A stretch of 64,000 nucleotides of DNA from Paramacrobiotus metropolitanus (Eukaryota; Tardigrada; Eutardigrada; Parachela; Macrobiotidae). This document shows, in pieces, positions 25,487-36,390 of this stretch. The translations under genes and the position numbers were made by a program. The notes beneath the pieces were generated by a model. It had not been told where the DNA came from, did no database searches, and worked only from the letters and a program-made list of their open reading frames with translations. Location of the stretch: assembly GCF_019649055.1 (NCBI RefSeq), contig NW_026570237.1, forward strand, positions 868,001-932,000, given 5' to 3'. The first letter of the stretch is position 1, and each line of letters begins with the position of its first letter.

Positions 25487-25948
25487 TGACATGCTATGCG
25501 GAAGTCGCACCGCGACAACCGCACTAGATGACCAAACCTACTCAATCGGTAGAGTGGGAATATGCTCTGGACTCCGTAAGTGGTACTACTGCCTACTTCC
25601 GCTAGGTACGAGCGGATTGCTGTGCCTAACGAAAGTTACCGAAACCAAAACACTCAGGAACTTCCCAAATGTTTAATCACCAAACCGAACGAACGAACAA
25701 ACAGAACAGAACAGAACGAGATATGAACTTCCTTCTAACCTAGAGTCACACGACCTTTCAGCTAGAAACGAGCTCACAGATTTAGTTAAAGTTAGAAACT
25801 TCAGACTCATCAGTTAGACCAGAATCGTGGATGCGATTAGCGATCAAATGCGTTAGATAAGAACAGCACATCGTACGAAACGGAACAGACAACACGTACG
25901 TCGTAACACGTACGTACGTAATACGCGCAATCTATGCATAGCGCGTTA
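25487..25948 (-). repeat. left LTR (3' LTR of the element), 462 bp
   Basis: It starts TGACATGCTATGCGG and ends GCATAGCGCGTTA on the plus strand. It matches the right LTR at both ends but contains an additional 197 bp (about 25555-25755) that the right copy lacks. The shared parts are nearly identical, indicating a young insertion. Confidence 0.88.
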
Positions 25949-26944
25949 CCCCCACTGCTACAGAATTAACGTCCGCGTTAATCAAAGCAAACAAACAAAC
26001 AAAAACCAAAATCAAAGAAAATCAAATCCAGGAAGTACCGTAATCCTGGAGGATCCGTTTCATCATTCGCGCGTGGAATCCGGGGTGTGACGGGGGTTTG
26101 AATGGAGGTCCAAGTTGATGAAGTTGGTGTTCCGTCCAAGTCCTCCGAAGTTCCTCGTTCCATGCGCGTCCAGTTTCATCGTCCATCCATCCAAACGTTT
26201 CGTATCCAGGTAAGGTTTTCACCCATCCTCTCCCTCCGAAGAGCTCGAGGATCCGCAAACCGTCAGGCCAGACACATCAGGAATGGCAGCCCTTCTGACA
26301 AACACTGGCTACCGCCAATCAATCAACAACACAGATACAGATTAAAACGAATGAATACCGTTCGTTAATCAGCATCTTCAGTGCCCCAAAAAGTGGATAT
26401 TTAATTCCACTAATTACTGGCAATTACCCCCACTGCAAGTTTGCACCTGCAGTCAAACGATCAAACACAGTCAATCACAAATAGATCGCAAGAACCGATA
26501 CGATAGCATGGTTCTTAGCAGTGATCAAACAAAACGTAACCAGTATCATCCAAGATTATCTTCCGGATGATTGATTGGAATCTAAACTGGATTATATACA
26601 TTCAGTTATCAAAACCAAACAATAATCGTAATTACTGCTCCGACTGCAGAGTCAAAATGGTCTGCAGAATCAAAATGATTTTGAAATCATTTTTACAGAA
26701 ATCAAACACTGCACCGCAGCACAGCGTTTCATGCACGTAGCTACCACACCGGCGGCTACGGCACACAACACAGTACTCGATTAATAAGTACTTCTTTTCA
26801 AAAACAAGTCTTTATATTTTTCTGATACTTCGGCAATCAGCATCCCTTTTTGCTGATAAATCCTGCGGTTATGAGCAAAAGCAAGTTACACTGTCAGTAC
26901 ACCACAGACAACGGAACAGCGGACTCAAACGTAGCAGTCAGAAC
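25949..26944 (-). other. 3' region of the LTR element, mostly non-coding
   Basis: About 1 kb between the truncated integrase remnant and the 3' LTR. It holds one short open frame on the minus strand (26022-26258, about 78 codons, rich in Trp and Arg, starting MRILELFGGRGWVKT) of unknown meaning. G-rich repeats (GCAGTGGGGG on the minus strand) lie at the left end and at about 26427. Confidence 0.55.
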
Positions 26945-29863
26945 TTAAACGTGAGCGTTACAATGCTCACATTCAGCTCTTATTTTCCACAATTCGGCAT
27001 TCATCACAGGCCAGTAATAATTCCGCAAAACATACTTACGGACTGACCAGTAATCATGCAAATTACCAGCATGAAAACTTTCATGGCAGTCTCGTAACAA
27101 GTCCTGACGGCTAGCTTCCGGTACGACTGCGCGGTGTCTACCGTACCTACCGCCCTTGCTACGGTACACGATACCACGATAAACATGAAATCCTTTCACG
27201 ATCTTTCTTTCATCCCGACTCATCTCTGCCTCGGGATTCTTGATCAGAAACTTCAGGCGCTTCACATAAGCACTACCACTTTGCTTCCGACGCCAACCCA
27301 CACTAGCCTGAGCACCCCCACTGCAAAGCGAATGCCCTGTCGGACGGCGTACCGAGCAAAACTTAACCTGAGCGGCATCGCCCCCACTGCAAGTTTCCTT
27401 CAGTGCAGCGAACTCTGGTGCATGTTTAACCTGCACAGTAAAGGAATTAACCTCCGGTTTGCGCATCAAAAACAATCCCAAACTATTACTTTCGGGATTC
27501 TTTCCCATCGACTTCTTCATCATATAAGCTTTAATCACCTGATCCGGCGGTTCAGCTGTCACAGGCTTACGAGGTTCCGTACTGGTGCATTTCTTTCCCA
27601 CATGCGCGCCATGGCATTTAAAACATTTCGGTTGTCCGTCTGGAAAATACCATTTAGCGTAATTAATGGTTACCTGCGTACCATTATCAACTGCACTTCC
27701 TTCGGACTTCTTCGCCTCATTACTAGCAGCCTTAACTGCGCTGCTATCTGCATCAACTGGCTTCCTGCCACTGAACTGTCTTGATTCAGAGTAACCAGAA
27801 CCGGGATTACTGTTACGCAGCTTATACTGCAGTTTCAGTTCTGACAGAAATTCTTCAACATCTGCAACTCTTTTCTCTTCCATGTATTTGAACCAAAAGA
27901 AACGGTTCTTCTTTAATCCTTGCTTCAGATAATACACACGTTCCGATTCGTTCAAATCGAGCTTTTTGAACGACGTAGTGAACCAATCCACATACGAGTT
28001 CGGTGTATCGTCACTACCAAAATGACGATCAGCAATTTTATCACGAACAGCCATTAAATCTTTCTCATCCGAGAAATGTTCTCGGATCATCTTCTTCCAT
28101 TCAGACCACTTTAACTTTTTATTATAATCGTATTTATCCAAGTACCAGGTAAGCGCCGTACCAGTAAGGCAGCGCGACAAGCACTTACTGATGACGTCAC
28201 TGTCCGACCAACTGTTGTGGTTTTTACGGTTATCTACACTCTGGATAAACTGTTCCACCTTATTCGTATCTGTTTTCCCATCAAACTTCTCAGGATACAT
28301 TGTATCCGTCCTGAATGCACCTTTCATAGCATTCGTAAACTTATCCATATCAAATGGAGCGGAAGCAGTACTACCGCCCTTGGCTTCCTGTTCCTTTAAA
28401 CGACGATCAAGTTCAGCAACCTTGGCTTCCATCTTGGCCAAAGCAATTGTGCTAACTTCTGAAATCGTTGGTGAGGGACTACGCGACTCACCCAAACATT
28501 CCTGCATATTATGAGCACGCTCACGCAGCTCCAGAAAATCTTCCAGCTTGTGGGAATTCTTAACCATGAAAACAGGCTTCTGAACTGCACTGTACATCTT
28601 TCGTACAGGATCAGCCATATCCTGTACTGCTACGCTTCGTCGACCTGCTTCAACGTGCGGAACAAAGATTACGTCATCATTCACTGCATGGCGTATATTA
28701 TTCCGATCAACTTTCCACTTATCAACAGCAACATTAAATGCTGTTTGTTCAGCCAGAAAACTCGCATACTTTTTATTCAAGGCAGCTGTGCCTTGTTGAA
28801 AACTTTTCTGCGCCTTCTCCTTCTCTAACTGGAACTTCTGCTTTTCCAGTTGCAACTTCTCGCTTTCTTTATTCACATGCTCGAACGCATCCTGCATTAG
28901 CTTTGCGTCTCGAGTACGCATTATGCCAAGCAACTTCACCTGATCAGCCAACTCATTATGACGATCAACCAAACCGTCATATTTATCGACCAGATCATTA
29001 TGTTTATCAACTAAACCATCATGCTTCAAAACCAGCGCATGATATCGCAACTTTTCCGCGTCCAGTTCTTTACGTAACTGTTCAACCACAGCAGCGGTTG
29101 ATGACTCATCGCTTTCTTTCCCAACTTTCTGACTGTAGTGAACATCAGCGTCTTCAATACGCTGCTTATCTACCGCAGCCAGTTCCGTATCACTATCATC
29201 GTGATCTTCAGTAACAACAGCTGAATAATCTGGAGCATTACTAATTTGCTCCAGTACCTTATTCATTTCTGTCAGGTCCAAGTGCTGAGTTACCACGGTA
29301 TTCTTCGCAGTACCACTCGAGCCACTGGCGGACAGTGTATTGCCCTCACTGACTGCAGCTTGCAGACCGCCGCTTTGCTGCATATCCGACCCTGGATGAG
29401 CTTTACTGCTACCTGCTGCAGACTGATCAGGCTTTTTGTTGGCAAGATACTGCATCCATTTTTCATGCAGTTCAGTGCCATACTGCTGATCGTAATCATG
29501 CAGGGTCAGATGAATCGTTCTACGGGCGGGAATCTTCCTTCCTGCCTGGATCCACTGATCATAACCTCCTGGTTTTTTACCACCATTAAGATCATATTCA
29601 ACCCACTTCTGACTTAATTCTCCAGTACGTGGGAGAACAATTTCCCACTTTTTGCAAAAATCGCCAACCTTTTCGTCTTCAGGTAGAAACCACTGCACCG
29701 TAGGCGGGGATAAATAATCCGCCTTCTTTAACATGGCTTCAAACTCATCAACATTTATCATCCCTTTTCGACGGGACGATTTACTTTTGCCAGTTAACGG
29801 CTCTTCTACACCGTCCTCCGGTCCAGCGGTTAATGCTGATGGTTCAATCACTGTACTATCCAT
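26945..29863 (-). CDS. gag: gag polyprotein fused to integrase H2C2 zinc-binding remnant
   Basis: Start chosen at the ATG on 29861-29863 (MDSTVIEPSAL); the open frame extends further up into the LTR but that is leader. About 972 residues. Order: basic N-terminal region (SKSSRRKG), long coiled-coil part with repeated heptads (KHDGLVDKHNDLVDKYDGL), a capsid-type retrotransposon gag domain (FDGKTDTNKVEQFIQSV through GTALTWYLDKY and DSYVDWF-like NSYVDWFTTSFKKL), and a zinc knuckle of spacing CX2CX3HX4C (CFKCHGAHVGKKC), one residue shorter than usual. The last ~130 residues carry an integrase-type H2C2 pair (CHESFHAGNLHDYW, CEHCNAHV) and stop. Everything normally between gag and integrase is gone. 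Capsid assembly could still be possible; reverse transcription would have to be supplied in trans. Confidence 0.82.
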   Translation of the reverse strand: MDSTVIEPSALTAGPEDGVEEPLTGKSKSSRRKGMINVDEFEAMLKKADYLSPPTVQWFLPEDEKVGDFCKKWEIVLPRTGELSQKWVEYDLNGGKKPGGYDQWIQAGRKIPARRTIHLTLHDYDQQYGTELHEKWMQYLANKKPDQSAAGSSKAHPGSDMQQSGGLQAAVSEGNTLSASGSSGTAKNTVVTQHLDLTEMNKVLEQISNAPDYSAVVTEDHDDSDTELAAVDKQRIEDADVHYSQKVGKESDESSTAAVVEQLRKELDAEKLRYHALVLKHDGLVDKHNDLVDKYDGLVDRHNELADQVKLLGIMRTRDAKLMQDAFEHVNKESEKLQLEKQKFQLEKEKAQKSFQQGTAALNKKYASFLAEQTAFNVAVDKWKVDRNNIRHAVNDDVIFVPHVEAGRRSVAVQDMADPVRKMYSAVQKPVFMVKNSHKLEDFLELRERAHNMQECLGESRSPSPTISEVSTIALAKMEAKVAELDRRLKEQEAKGGSTASAPFDMDKFTNAMKGAFRTDTMYPEKFDGKTDTNKVEQFIQSVDNRKNHNSWSDSDVISKCLSRCLTGTALTWYLDKYDYNKKLKWSEWKKMIREHFSDEKDLMAVRDKIADRHFGSDDTPNSYVDWFTTSFKKLDLNESERVYYLKQGLKKNRFFWFKYMEEKRVADVEEFLSELKLQYKLRNSNPGSGYSESRQFSGRKPVDADSSAVKAASNEAKKSEGSAVDNGTQVTINYAKWYFPDGQPKCFKCHGAHVGKKCTSTEPRKPVTAEPPDQVIKAYMMKKSMGKNPESNSLGLFLMRKPEVNSFTVQVKHAPEFAALKETCSGGDAAQVKFCSVRRPTGHSLCSGGAQASVGWRRKQSGSAYVKRLKFLIKNPEAEMSRDERKIVKGFHVYRGIVYRSKGGRYGRHRAVVPEASRQDLLRDCHESFHAGNLHDYWSVRKYVLRNYYWPVMNAELWKIRAECEHCNAHV

Positions 29864-30241
29864 TGCACCTGCTTGACAAACAACAGACAAGTAATCCAGG
29901 TCACCGAACCCGGATGTAAGTCTGCTACACAAATAACAGGGCTTTCGCCATGACTTCTCAGTACACACCGTACCAATTACCAGTACGAGTACAGAATACG
30001 GACTCCCGTCCAGCACCTGGCTCGCACTTAGGAACCGTGCCTCGCGCAACCCTCTAAGGTCACTGCGGTACACACTGCGGTTTAGCACCTGGTTCTCACT
30101 TAGGAACCTTGCCTCACGGGATTCTCTGAGAATCCACGCGGTCAACCAGCACCACACAAAACCATACAAAGCGACAAACGAACGATACCACTTACCAGAC
30201 GATCCAGATTCCCAGGGGTTGTTAAAATTCGGTGGGCGCCA
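29864..30241 (-). other. 5' leader of the LTR element with a duplicated ~73-bp segment
   Basis: Between the 5' LTR and the gag ATG. The block CACTTAGGAACC, flanked by CACCTGG and TGCCTC, occurs at about 30012-30045 and again at about 30085-30118. Primer binding site candidate at 30230-30241 on the minus strand. Confidence 0.65.
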
Positions 30242-30506
30242 TGACATGCTATGCGGAAGTCGCACCGCGACAACCGCACTAGATGACCAAACCTACTCAA
30301 TCGGTAGAGACCTTTCTAGCTAGAAACGAGCTCACAGATTTAGTTAAAGTTAGAAACTTCAGACTCATCAGTTAGACCAGAATCGTGGATGCGATTAGCG
30401 ATCAAATGCGTTAGATAAGAACAGCACATCGTACGAAACGGAACAGACAACACGTACGTCGTAACACGTACGTACGTAATACGCGCAATCTATGCATAGC
30501 GCGTTA
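30242..30506 (-). repeat. right LTR (5' LTR of the element), 265 bp, internal deletion
   Basis: The same termini as the left LTR, but the segment between CAATCGGTAGAG and ACCTTTC is missing. Since the two LTRs are identical copies at insertion, the 197-bp loss happened afterwards, or two LTR types recombined. The missing part would normally include promoter sequence, so transcription may be impaired. Confidence 0.85.
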
Positions 30507-31721
30507 ATATTTTGAATCAGAGTTGAGCTTTTCTCTATGTCTTTCGTTTGGCGTAATGTTCATATTTTAGCTACGGTACATTTTTAACTAGTGTTCCTTT
30601 CCTTGTGTGGCGTTTTAACTGTGCTGTTTATCAGATTTTGGCAGTACGGTGTACGGTATAAATATAATCCAGTCTTGATAATAAAGCCGGTATTTTTTTA
30701 CGTGAAGGCTTCGAAGTTTTGTAGAATTTAAACTTCTTACCGGTTAGCTGGTGAAATTAAATCCGTGAAACGATACGACTGGGCGGTTGTCTGCTTAGCA
30801 TGTTCCATTGTTAAACAGCCACTCGGACCGGAAGTGCCGCATCTACAGAGTACTCACACTTAGGGCTTCGAACGACGCAGACATTATCGAAGAAGTTTCG
30901 TTTATAGTTTATTTACAAAAATAATTTGCTCAGAAATTTGGGATTCCAACTGTCCGCAAGTAAAACGGCTCGATATAAACGAAAAAATTACTTAATAGAC
31001 GATTCTAATGAGCAGTGGGCTCAGCATCCATGCATTTCTATGCGTAATGGCACAATTCTCTTAATCTTGTTTTTATTAAGTTCAGAGCTTTTTTATTTAT
31101 CGTTTCCGGCATATTTTTAATTGGACAATGTACTTACGAGTATGTACTCGTACGTACACGGTACAATACGCAATACTCTGACGTTAAACTGAAAACTTTC
31201 GGAATCACCGCACCTGCAGGGGGTTGGCCACTGTACAGACTATAAACGAAGTTAACAAACAGTCAAACACTAATTTTTGTGTTGGTACTTTCGGAGTTTC
31301 AGTTTTAGAAATCTGATATTGATCTGTTTCGTTTTTGCTCCGTGTTGAATGTGTTTCTGTATAATAGTGTTTTGTTTGTTGTTTTTACGGCAGGTAACCT
31401 TGAGTTAACTAGTGGCAATTTACCCTGAGATCCCGACCATCCACATTCCTAAAGATTTCACTCGCTTGCAGAGAGAGGTCGTCAGGTCTCTGCAAATCTG
31501 CAGGCTGCAACCAAATCTATCCGTACCACTGTGATATTTTATGGCCCGTTTACGGTTGTAGGACAGTAACCTGCCGTGTGCATTTCGACAGTTTTACCAT
31601 TTTTATGGATTAATGAGTGGGGAAATGCAGCAGTGTCCGCTGTTGTCAAAATCACCTTTGGAATCTTGTGACGTTACACTGGTTCTGACCACTGGTTACT
31701 GATCTACCTAATAATATCATA
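30507..31721. other. intergenic region before copy 5
   Basis: No coding family is recognised. A TATAAATAT motif at about 30657 could belong to the promoter of copy 5 but is 1 kb from the first exon. The left border is the LTR insertion junction. Confidence 0.45.
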
Positions 31722-34700
31722 ATGCTGCAGAATTTCCTGTGGAAGAACCGCAGTCCGCAAGATTCCATGGACATGTCGGTTTCGTATTGTTGTGAACCCT
31801 TGGAGGAAATTTGTAAGTTTCTGCGTATACATATACGTCCACCGTGTTCCTTATGGACTTTGCGTGAGGCAACTTGGGGCAGCTGTGCACCACTATTTTA
31901 CCTTGTAACTTGTTTCAATGTTTCTTCGTATTTTATTGTAGCTTATTGTTTTTACATAAGTAACTTAATAGTGGCACTACTGAGTTTACCATGCTTTTTT
32001 GCCTATGCATTTGACATTTTGCAGTTTGTCCGCAGTGCCAGAAACGGACGAGCGTGCCGTGCTTTTCGCATGCGAAGCGCATACTGGATACGGCGGTGAT
32101 TGCCTATTCTGTGGCCAGTCTGCCGTCTGTCCTGTACCTGGATGTTCCTCCAGATGGCCGGGCTGGTAAGGATGGGCTACGGATTTTCTATAAATTCGCA
32201 GAGACTTTTCACATCTTTCAGAAAAAGTTTTTATAAAATGGCCATTGCGCATGCATTTCTAGAACAAATAGCATTGTACAGTAATTAAGTTATAATATTG
32301 GGTTTGAAAAATTAAATGTAGAAGTTGAGTACGAAGAACGCTCGTTGATTACGTCGAGTATTTTACGAGTATAAGCTCCGGAGATTTCGGAAAGCGCAGC
32401 AGTAATTTTTCAGACAAAGCCGTCTTCGCCAAAGACGCCATTCCACCGCTGGCAATTTTCGGCCCGTTAATCGGCGCCCTCAGCAAATGTAAACCGGCGG
32501 ATGTTGCCTTCGCCTGCCGCAGTGCAATGAGAAAGGGACTGCAGTATTTCGATCTGCAATCGGATCAGACGACCAACTGGATGAAGTTTGTTCGATTTGC
32601 GGCGAATTCGGATGAACAAAATTTGGCTGCCTATGAGGTGAAGATTGATTGCTTTGCCGGATTGTGAGTGCACATCCGACAGTTTTGTAATTCTGGGCTG
32701 TGGTAGAAATGCCCCTTAATAGGCGGTCCAAATTAGATCATGATTTTGTTAATTTTGAATGCATTAGTGGATCTTTTTTCAAATTTTTTACAGCTGTTTC
32801 AGTTTGATATAATTTTAACTTCACGTGAATTTCTGCCAATTTTTTGCATCCGAAATTTTGAAATTACAAAATAGCATGACAAGCTTTTTGCGTGGTTTCT
32901 TGCGTTTGCAAAATGTGATGCGGAATTTCGAAAATATTCTCGATCAAAATTATTCTGTAGGTCCGTGACACTTCGGCGCTTTTATCGTCGCTGGATGCCT
33001 CGTCGCATACGCGCACCCATGTGATATTCGTGGCTACGAAAACCATCCTTCCCGGCGATGAACTGAAAGTGGCTTTCTCTCGCGCTTACGCACAGGCTTA
33101 CAGCTACTCCATACCGCTACCGAATTCGCAAAAGAATCACCTGCCAGATTGTGGCACGGATGCATGTGAACAGAATGATAACGAATCCACGGTAAAAAAA
33201 TTTGTGAGAGGTACTCGACGTGATGCGGCACCAAGCGCGTCAACGTACGCCCTCCAAAACAGCGCGGATCAGAAGCCCAAGGTCTTAGGTAGGAATTGAG
33301 CAGAAATGCCAGTTGTCCGAGGAATGTTTTGACCGATTTATTTGCTGTAGACGTGAGGGCGAGAAAGCGCAAAAAGCTGTCGCCATGCCCGTCCATGGCC
33401 CTACCCAGTTTCTTGCCACGGGATGAGGAAGTCAACACGAATTTGCAGAACGATTTGGGGGATGTTGGTGCTTGCGCGGCATCTGGTTTGCCGGTGGAGC
33501 AAGAAGTTGATGCAATTATCACGGATTTTCTTGGTGCAGGAAACGATGATAGTAAGGCTGACGTTCGGTTTAGCAGTATCCATTGAATGTGATTGTTTAA
33601 TAATATTATTCATTTTTTCTTTTTACACAGCTGAAGCGTGTACTGCGGTTCTGGAGCTACCGCTGGTGCCGGATGATAGTTGTGAATCATCGCCAACCGC
33701 CGTACAAGAAAACGTTGCTAAACTGGATGTTGTGAAGGAGATGGGTAGTTTAAAAACAAGGGCACATCTTGCATCGCGTAAGAGCGGGGTCTGCTTGGTG
33801 TGCGGCGAACGAGCGCGAAATCTGCCCGACCATCTGGACAAGAAACACTCCGAAGAGGATGTGCTAACCGTTGACGATGCGTGCTTCTTCTGCCACAGAA
33901 AATTCCAGAACCCGCTGGCATTGGCCTCCCACTTGGGGCATGTAAGATGAAAAAGACGCTGCGTTTTTGTTGTTCGCTTTCGGATCGAGAAATATTAAGA
34001 AAATGATTACTTCATATTTTTTTTAAACGGTTCGCTTTTATGCGTAGTGACGTTCATTTTCCACATCTTGTTAATTACCTTTGATTTTTTTCAGGTTCAT
34101 CCCGCCAAAGGAGCCGTGCCGGATGAATCCACGCGCGCCGCGGCGCTGCAGTTTATGCGCCGCACCGGTTTGCTGAATTACCGCTGTGCCGACTGCAACG
34201 CGTTCTTTACCAAGAAAAACCTCCTGGATTTACACAGCTTCATGCATAATCCCATTCCTCCTCACGTGGAGCAGGAGCGGAAGTGCCCGGAATGTCTGTT
34301 TGCAGCGCGGAGTTTCGCCCATCTGGTGCAGCACGCTTCACAACACATGGTCTCGATAAAAAGCCGCTATCCGTGCGTATTGTGCGGTGTCGGGTTGCGC
34401 GGGCCCCCGAACGTACACATGAAGCGGAATCATCCGGAAGCGATGAAGATGACGATGGAGACGTGGACGTTCGAGTGCCCGGAGTGCCGGCAGAAATTCG
34501 CCAAGACGCTTGATCTGAGTTTTCACGTGTATCAGAAACATAGAGGATGGCAGTGTGTGTATTGCGGACACCGGCAGTCGCAGGGATGGAAATCATTTAA
34601 CCAACATCTCATGAAACATGCCATCGATAAATCATTTCCTTGCTTGGCTTGTGAGGAATCATTCAAGCAGTACCATCAACTGTGTAATCATATTCGGGAT

Positions 34701-35396
34701 TGTCACGGCGCGGAGTCAGTACAGTATGCAGATATGGCTCCAGCGAAGGTCGATACCGCGACGACAACTGTGTCGTCCGCCACGGTGGACCGTGCGATTG
34801 AGATTATCCGCGCGACGGAAGTGTTCGCCTGCTACTGCTGCGAATGTCAGGAGAATTTCGCCAGTATTGAGTTGCTCGATCTGCATAATATTCAGCACGA
34901 ACAGCCGAAGAATCTGGACGACGATCCGCGTCGTCAGTGTCCGGCTTGCCCGTTCCAAGGAGCGAGTTTCGCCGAATTAATACAGCACACGGCGCAGCAC
35001 GAATTACGCAAATCGGAGCAGCGTCCGTGTATGTTCTGCGGGAAGACGGTGAAGCGCGGCCGCATGCGGGAGCATGTGAGTGCGAAACATCCGACCGAGA
35101 TGCAGCGGATCACCGAAGACTGGGAGCACCAGTGTTCCGAGTCTCCCGACTGCCGGGAGAAGTTCAAAAGCCGAGGAAAACTGAAATTCCATATTAAGAC
35201 GAAGCATAAGGGCTTCCAGTGTTGGTACTGCGCCAAGGTGTTCTACAACTCGGTACAGCTCAGCAACCATGTTATGGATCACCGGGTGAACGGGGCATAT
35301 CCCTGTCCCGCGTGTGACAAGATCCTGCCGAGTTATCGCAAAGTTACGGCGCATTATCGCGTTTCGCATGATACGACCGTGAAGATGTGTATGTAG
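31722..35396 (+). pseudogene. PR/SET-domain C2H2 zinc-finger gene, 3' part lost (copy 5)
   Basis: Exons: 31767-31812 (an ATG at 31722 is also in frame), 32025-32165, 32414-32637, 32961-33288, 33351-33551, 33631-33941, 34095-35396; phases agree. N-terminal part CCEPLEEI, CPQCQKRTSVPC; PR-domain motifs AVFAKDAIPPLAIFGPL, NWMKFVRFAAN, EQNLAAYE, ILPGDELKVAFS; two fingers in exon 6 and twelve in the last exon. One finger carries a two-residue insertion (SESPDCREKF). At about 35391 a 4-bp gain (the TGTATGTAGTGTG area) shifts the frame inside finger 15 and gives a stop at 35394-35396. The predicted truncated protein is about 850 residues and keeps the whole PR domain, so the copy could still be expressed; it is called a pseudogene because later fingers are deleted as well. 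Confidence 0.7.
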
Positions 35397-35610
35397 TGTG
35401 TGTCCCGCGATGTGTTTTGGTGAAAATCAGATGAAGGAGCATATGGCGACGTGCCATAGCGGTGCGGACGGAACAGATGGGAGGAGAAGGAAAAAGAGAG
35501 CGGCAGGCAGAACCGTTCGCTCATAATGAATAATGATTGCTCGCTTCAGGCACAATGAATCTCGATCTCCGGAGAAAATTCATCGGCAGCCGAGTTGTAT
35601 TTGCAAATTG
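35397..35610 (+). pseudogene. decayed 3' tail of copy 5
   Basis: After the frameshift the sequence still matches the family in another frame (CFGENQMKEHMATCH, from finger 15), then loses the next two fingers. A remnant of the last finger's C-terminal half (FRHNES) and its tail (RQPS) appears near 35548-35595. This is an internal deletion plus frame loss. Confidence 0.7.
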
Positions 35611-36390
35611 TGTGAGGTTTATGAGCACAGCTAGCCTGAGCTAGGTACAACGTTGCACCTGAACTCGTAAATGCTGTATTTCTCTGTAGTTGCTTGTTGT
35701 ACGCTCTACCAAATTTTAAACCAGCTGTTTTTACTTGTAACACATCTTTCTTATTTGTTAATGGTATACATGCAAAAATTTGTTGATGCGGGTGTCCAGT
35801 GTTACATTACAGTGCGGTGTGTGTGAAGGATTTTCGACGCTTAGGATGGCAAAAAATTGGTTTGTTAAAAACCAGGTTTTCGCTGCAAATGCTTCGCGTT
35901 TACCCTTACAGACATCTTGATAATCATGTATCCATTGCACGAGGTGTAATGCGGCTGTGTTCCTGCTGTTCTGGGCACTGTGCCACGTTTTAAAACACAG
36001 GCTAACGATAACAATGCAGTCAGCTGCATGCTTTGGAATAACTTCTTAATTTTATAAGCATTAAAGACCTGCTTGCCGCTGTGGTCATCACAAAACGAAT
36101 TAAAACACGGTACAAGTGTAATGTTACAAGAACGATAATACTGTAATTATGTGACTTTCGTATAGGTCAGTACACGGTTATTAATCACGTAAATTAGAAC
36201 AAGCAATTTTCCAGTTCCATGTCTGAATTTGTTGAATGAGCTGGGAGATTTGGTTACTGCAAGCAGGCGCCAAAGGAAAGCGACTATGATGAGCACACTC
36301 AGCACAGTAAATCAGTCAACATCTAAAAAGTGAAAGATTAACTTGTGGTAATGCAGACTGCAGAGCGCGTACTGACATGGTACTGCATAA
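35611..36390. other. intergenic, no gene seen
   Basis: Mostly AT-rich. No family-like frame on either strand was found. The 3' end of the mesh-like gene (minus strand) lies at its right border and may extend a short way into it. Confidence 0.5.

Larger units (their letters stand above)
25487..30506 (-). mobile_element. Ty3/gypsy-like LTR retrotransposon, internally deleted
   Basis: Two direct repeats (25487-25948 and 30242-30506) enclose a minus-strand gag frame. Both outer edges are flanked by ATAT (25483-25486 and 30507-30510), a 4-bp target-site duplication. On the minus strand the 5' LTR is the right one; its end (GTCA) is followed directly by TGGCGCCCACCG, which has the TGG start expected of a tRNA primer binding site. 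A G-rich tract (AGTGGGGG) abuts the left LTR as the polypurine tract. Protease, reverse transcriptase and RNase H are absent, and only the N-terminal zinc-binding part of integrase remains, fused to gag. The element is therefore non-autonomous. It sits 13 bp after the relic frame of copy 4, probably in that gene's 3' UTR. Confidence 0.88.

Noticed and set aside
28738-29214. Plus-strand frames inside the gag region as separate genes
   Set aside because: They are antisense to the coiled-coil part of gag, have no domain and contain repeated Pro/His words arising from the gag heptads.
30657-30665. TATAAATAT as promoter of copy 5
   Set aside because: It is over 1 kb from the first coding exon; without a 5' UTR exon the link is too weak to list as a feature.
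36240-36330. A short hydrophobic stretch (LSVLIIVAFLW) as transmembrane end of the mesh-like protein
   Set aside because: The frame has a stop directly before it and I found no splice site that joins it in phase to the sushi exon.
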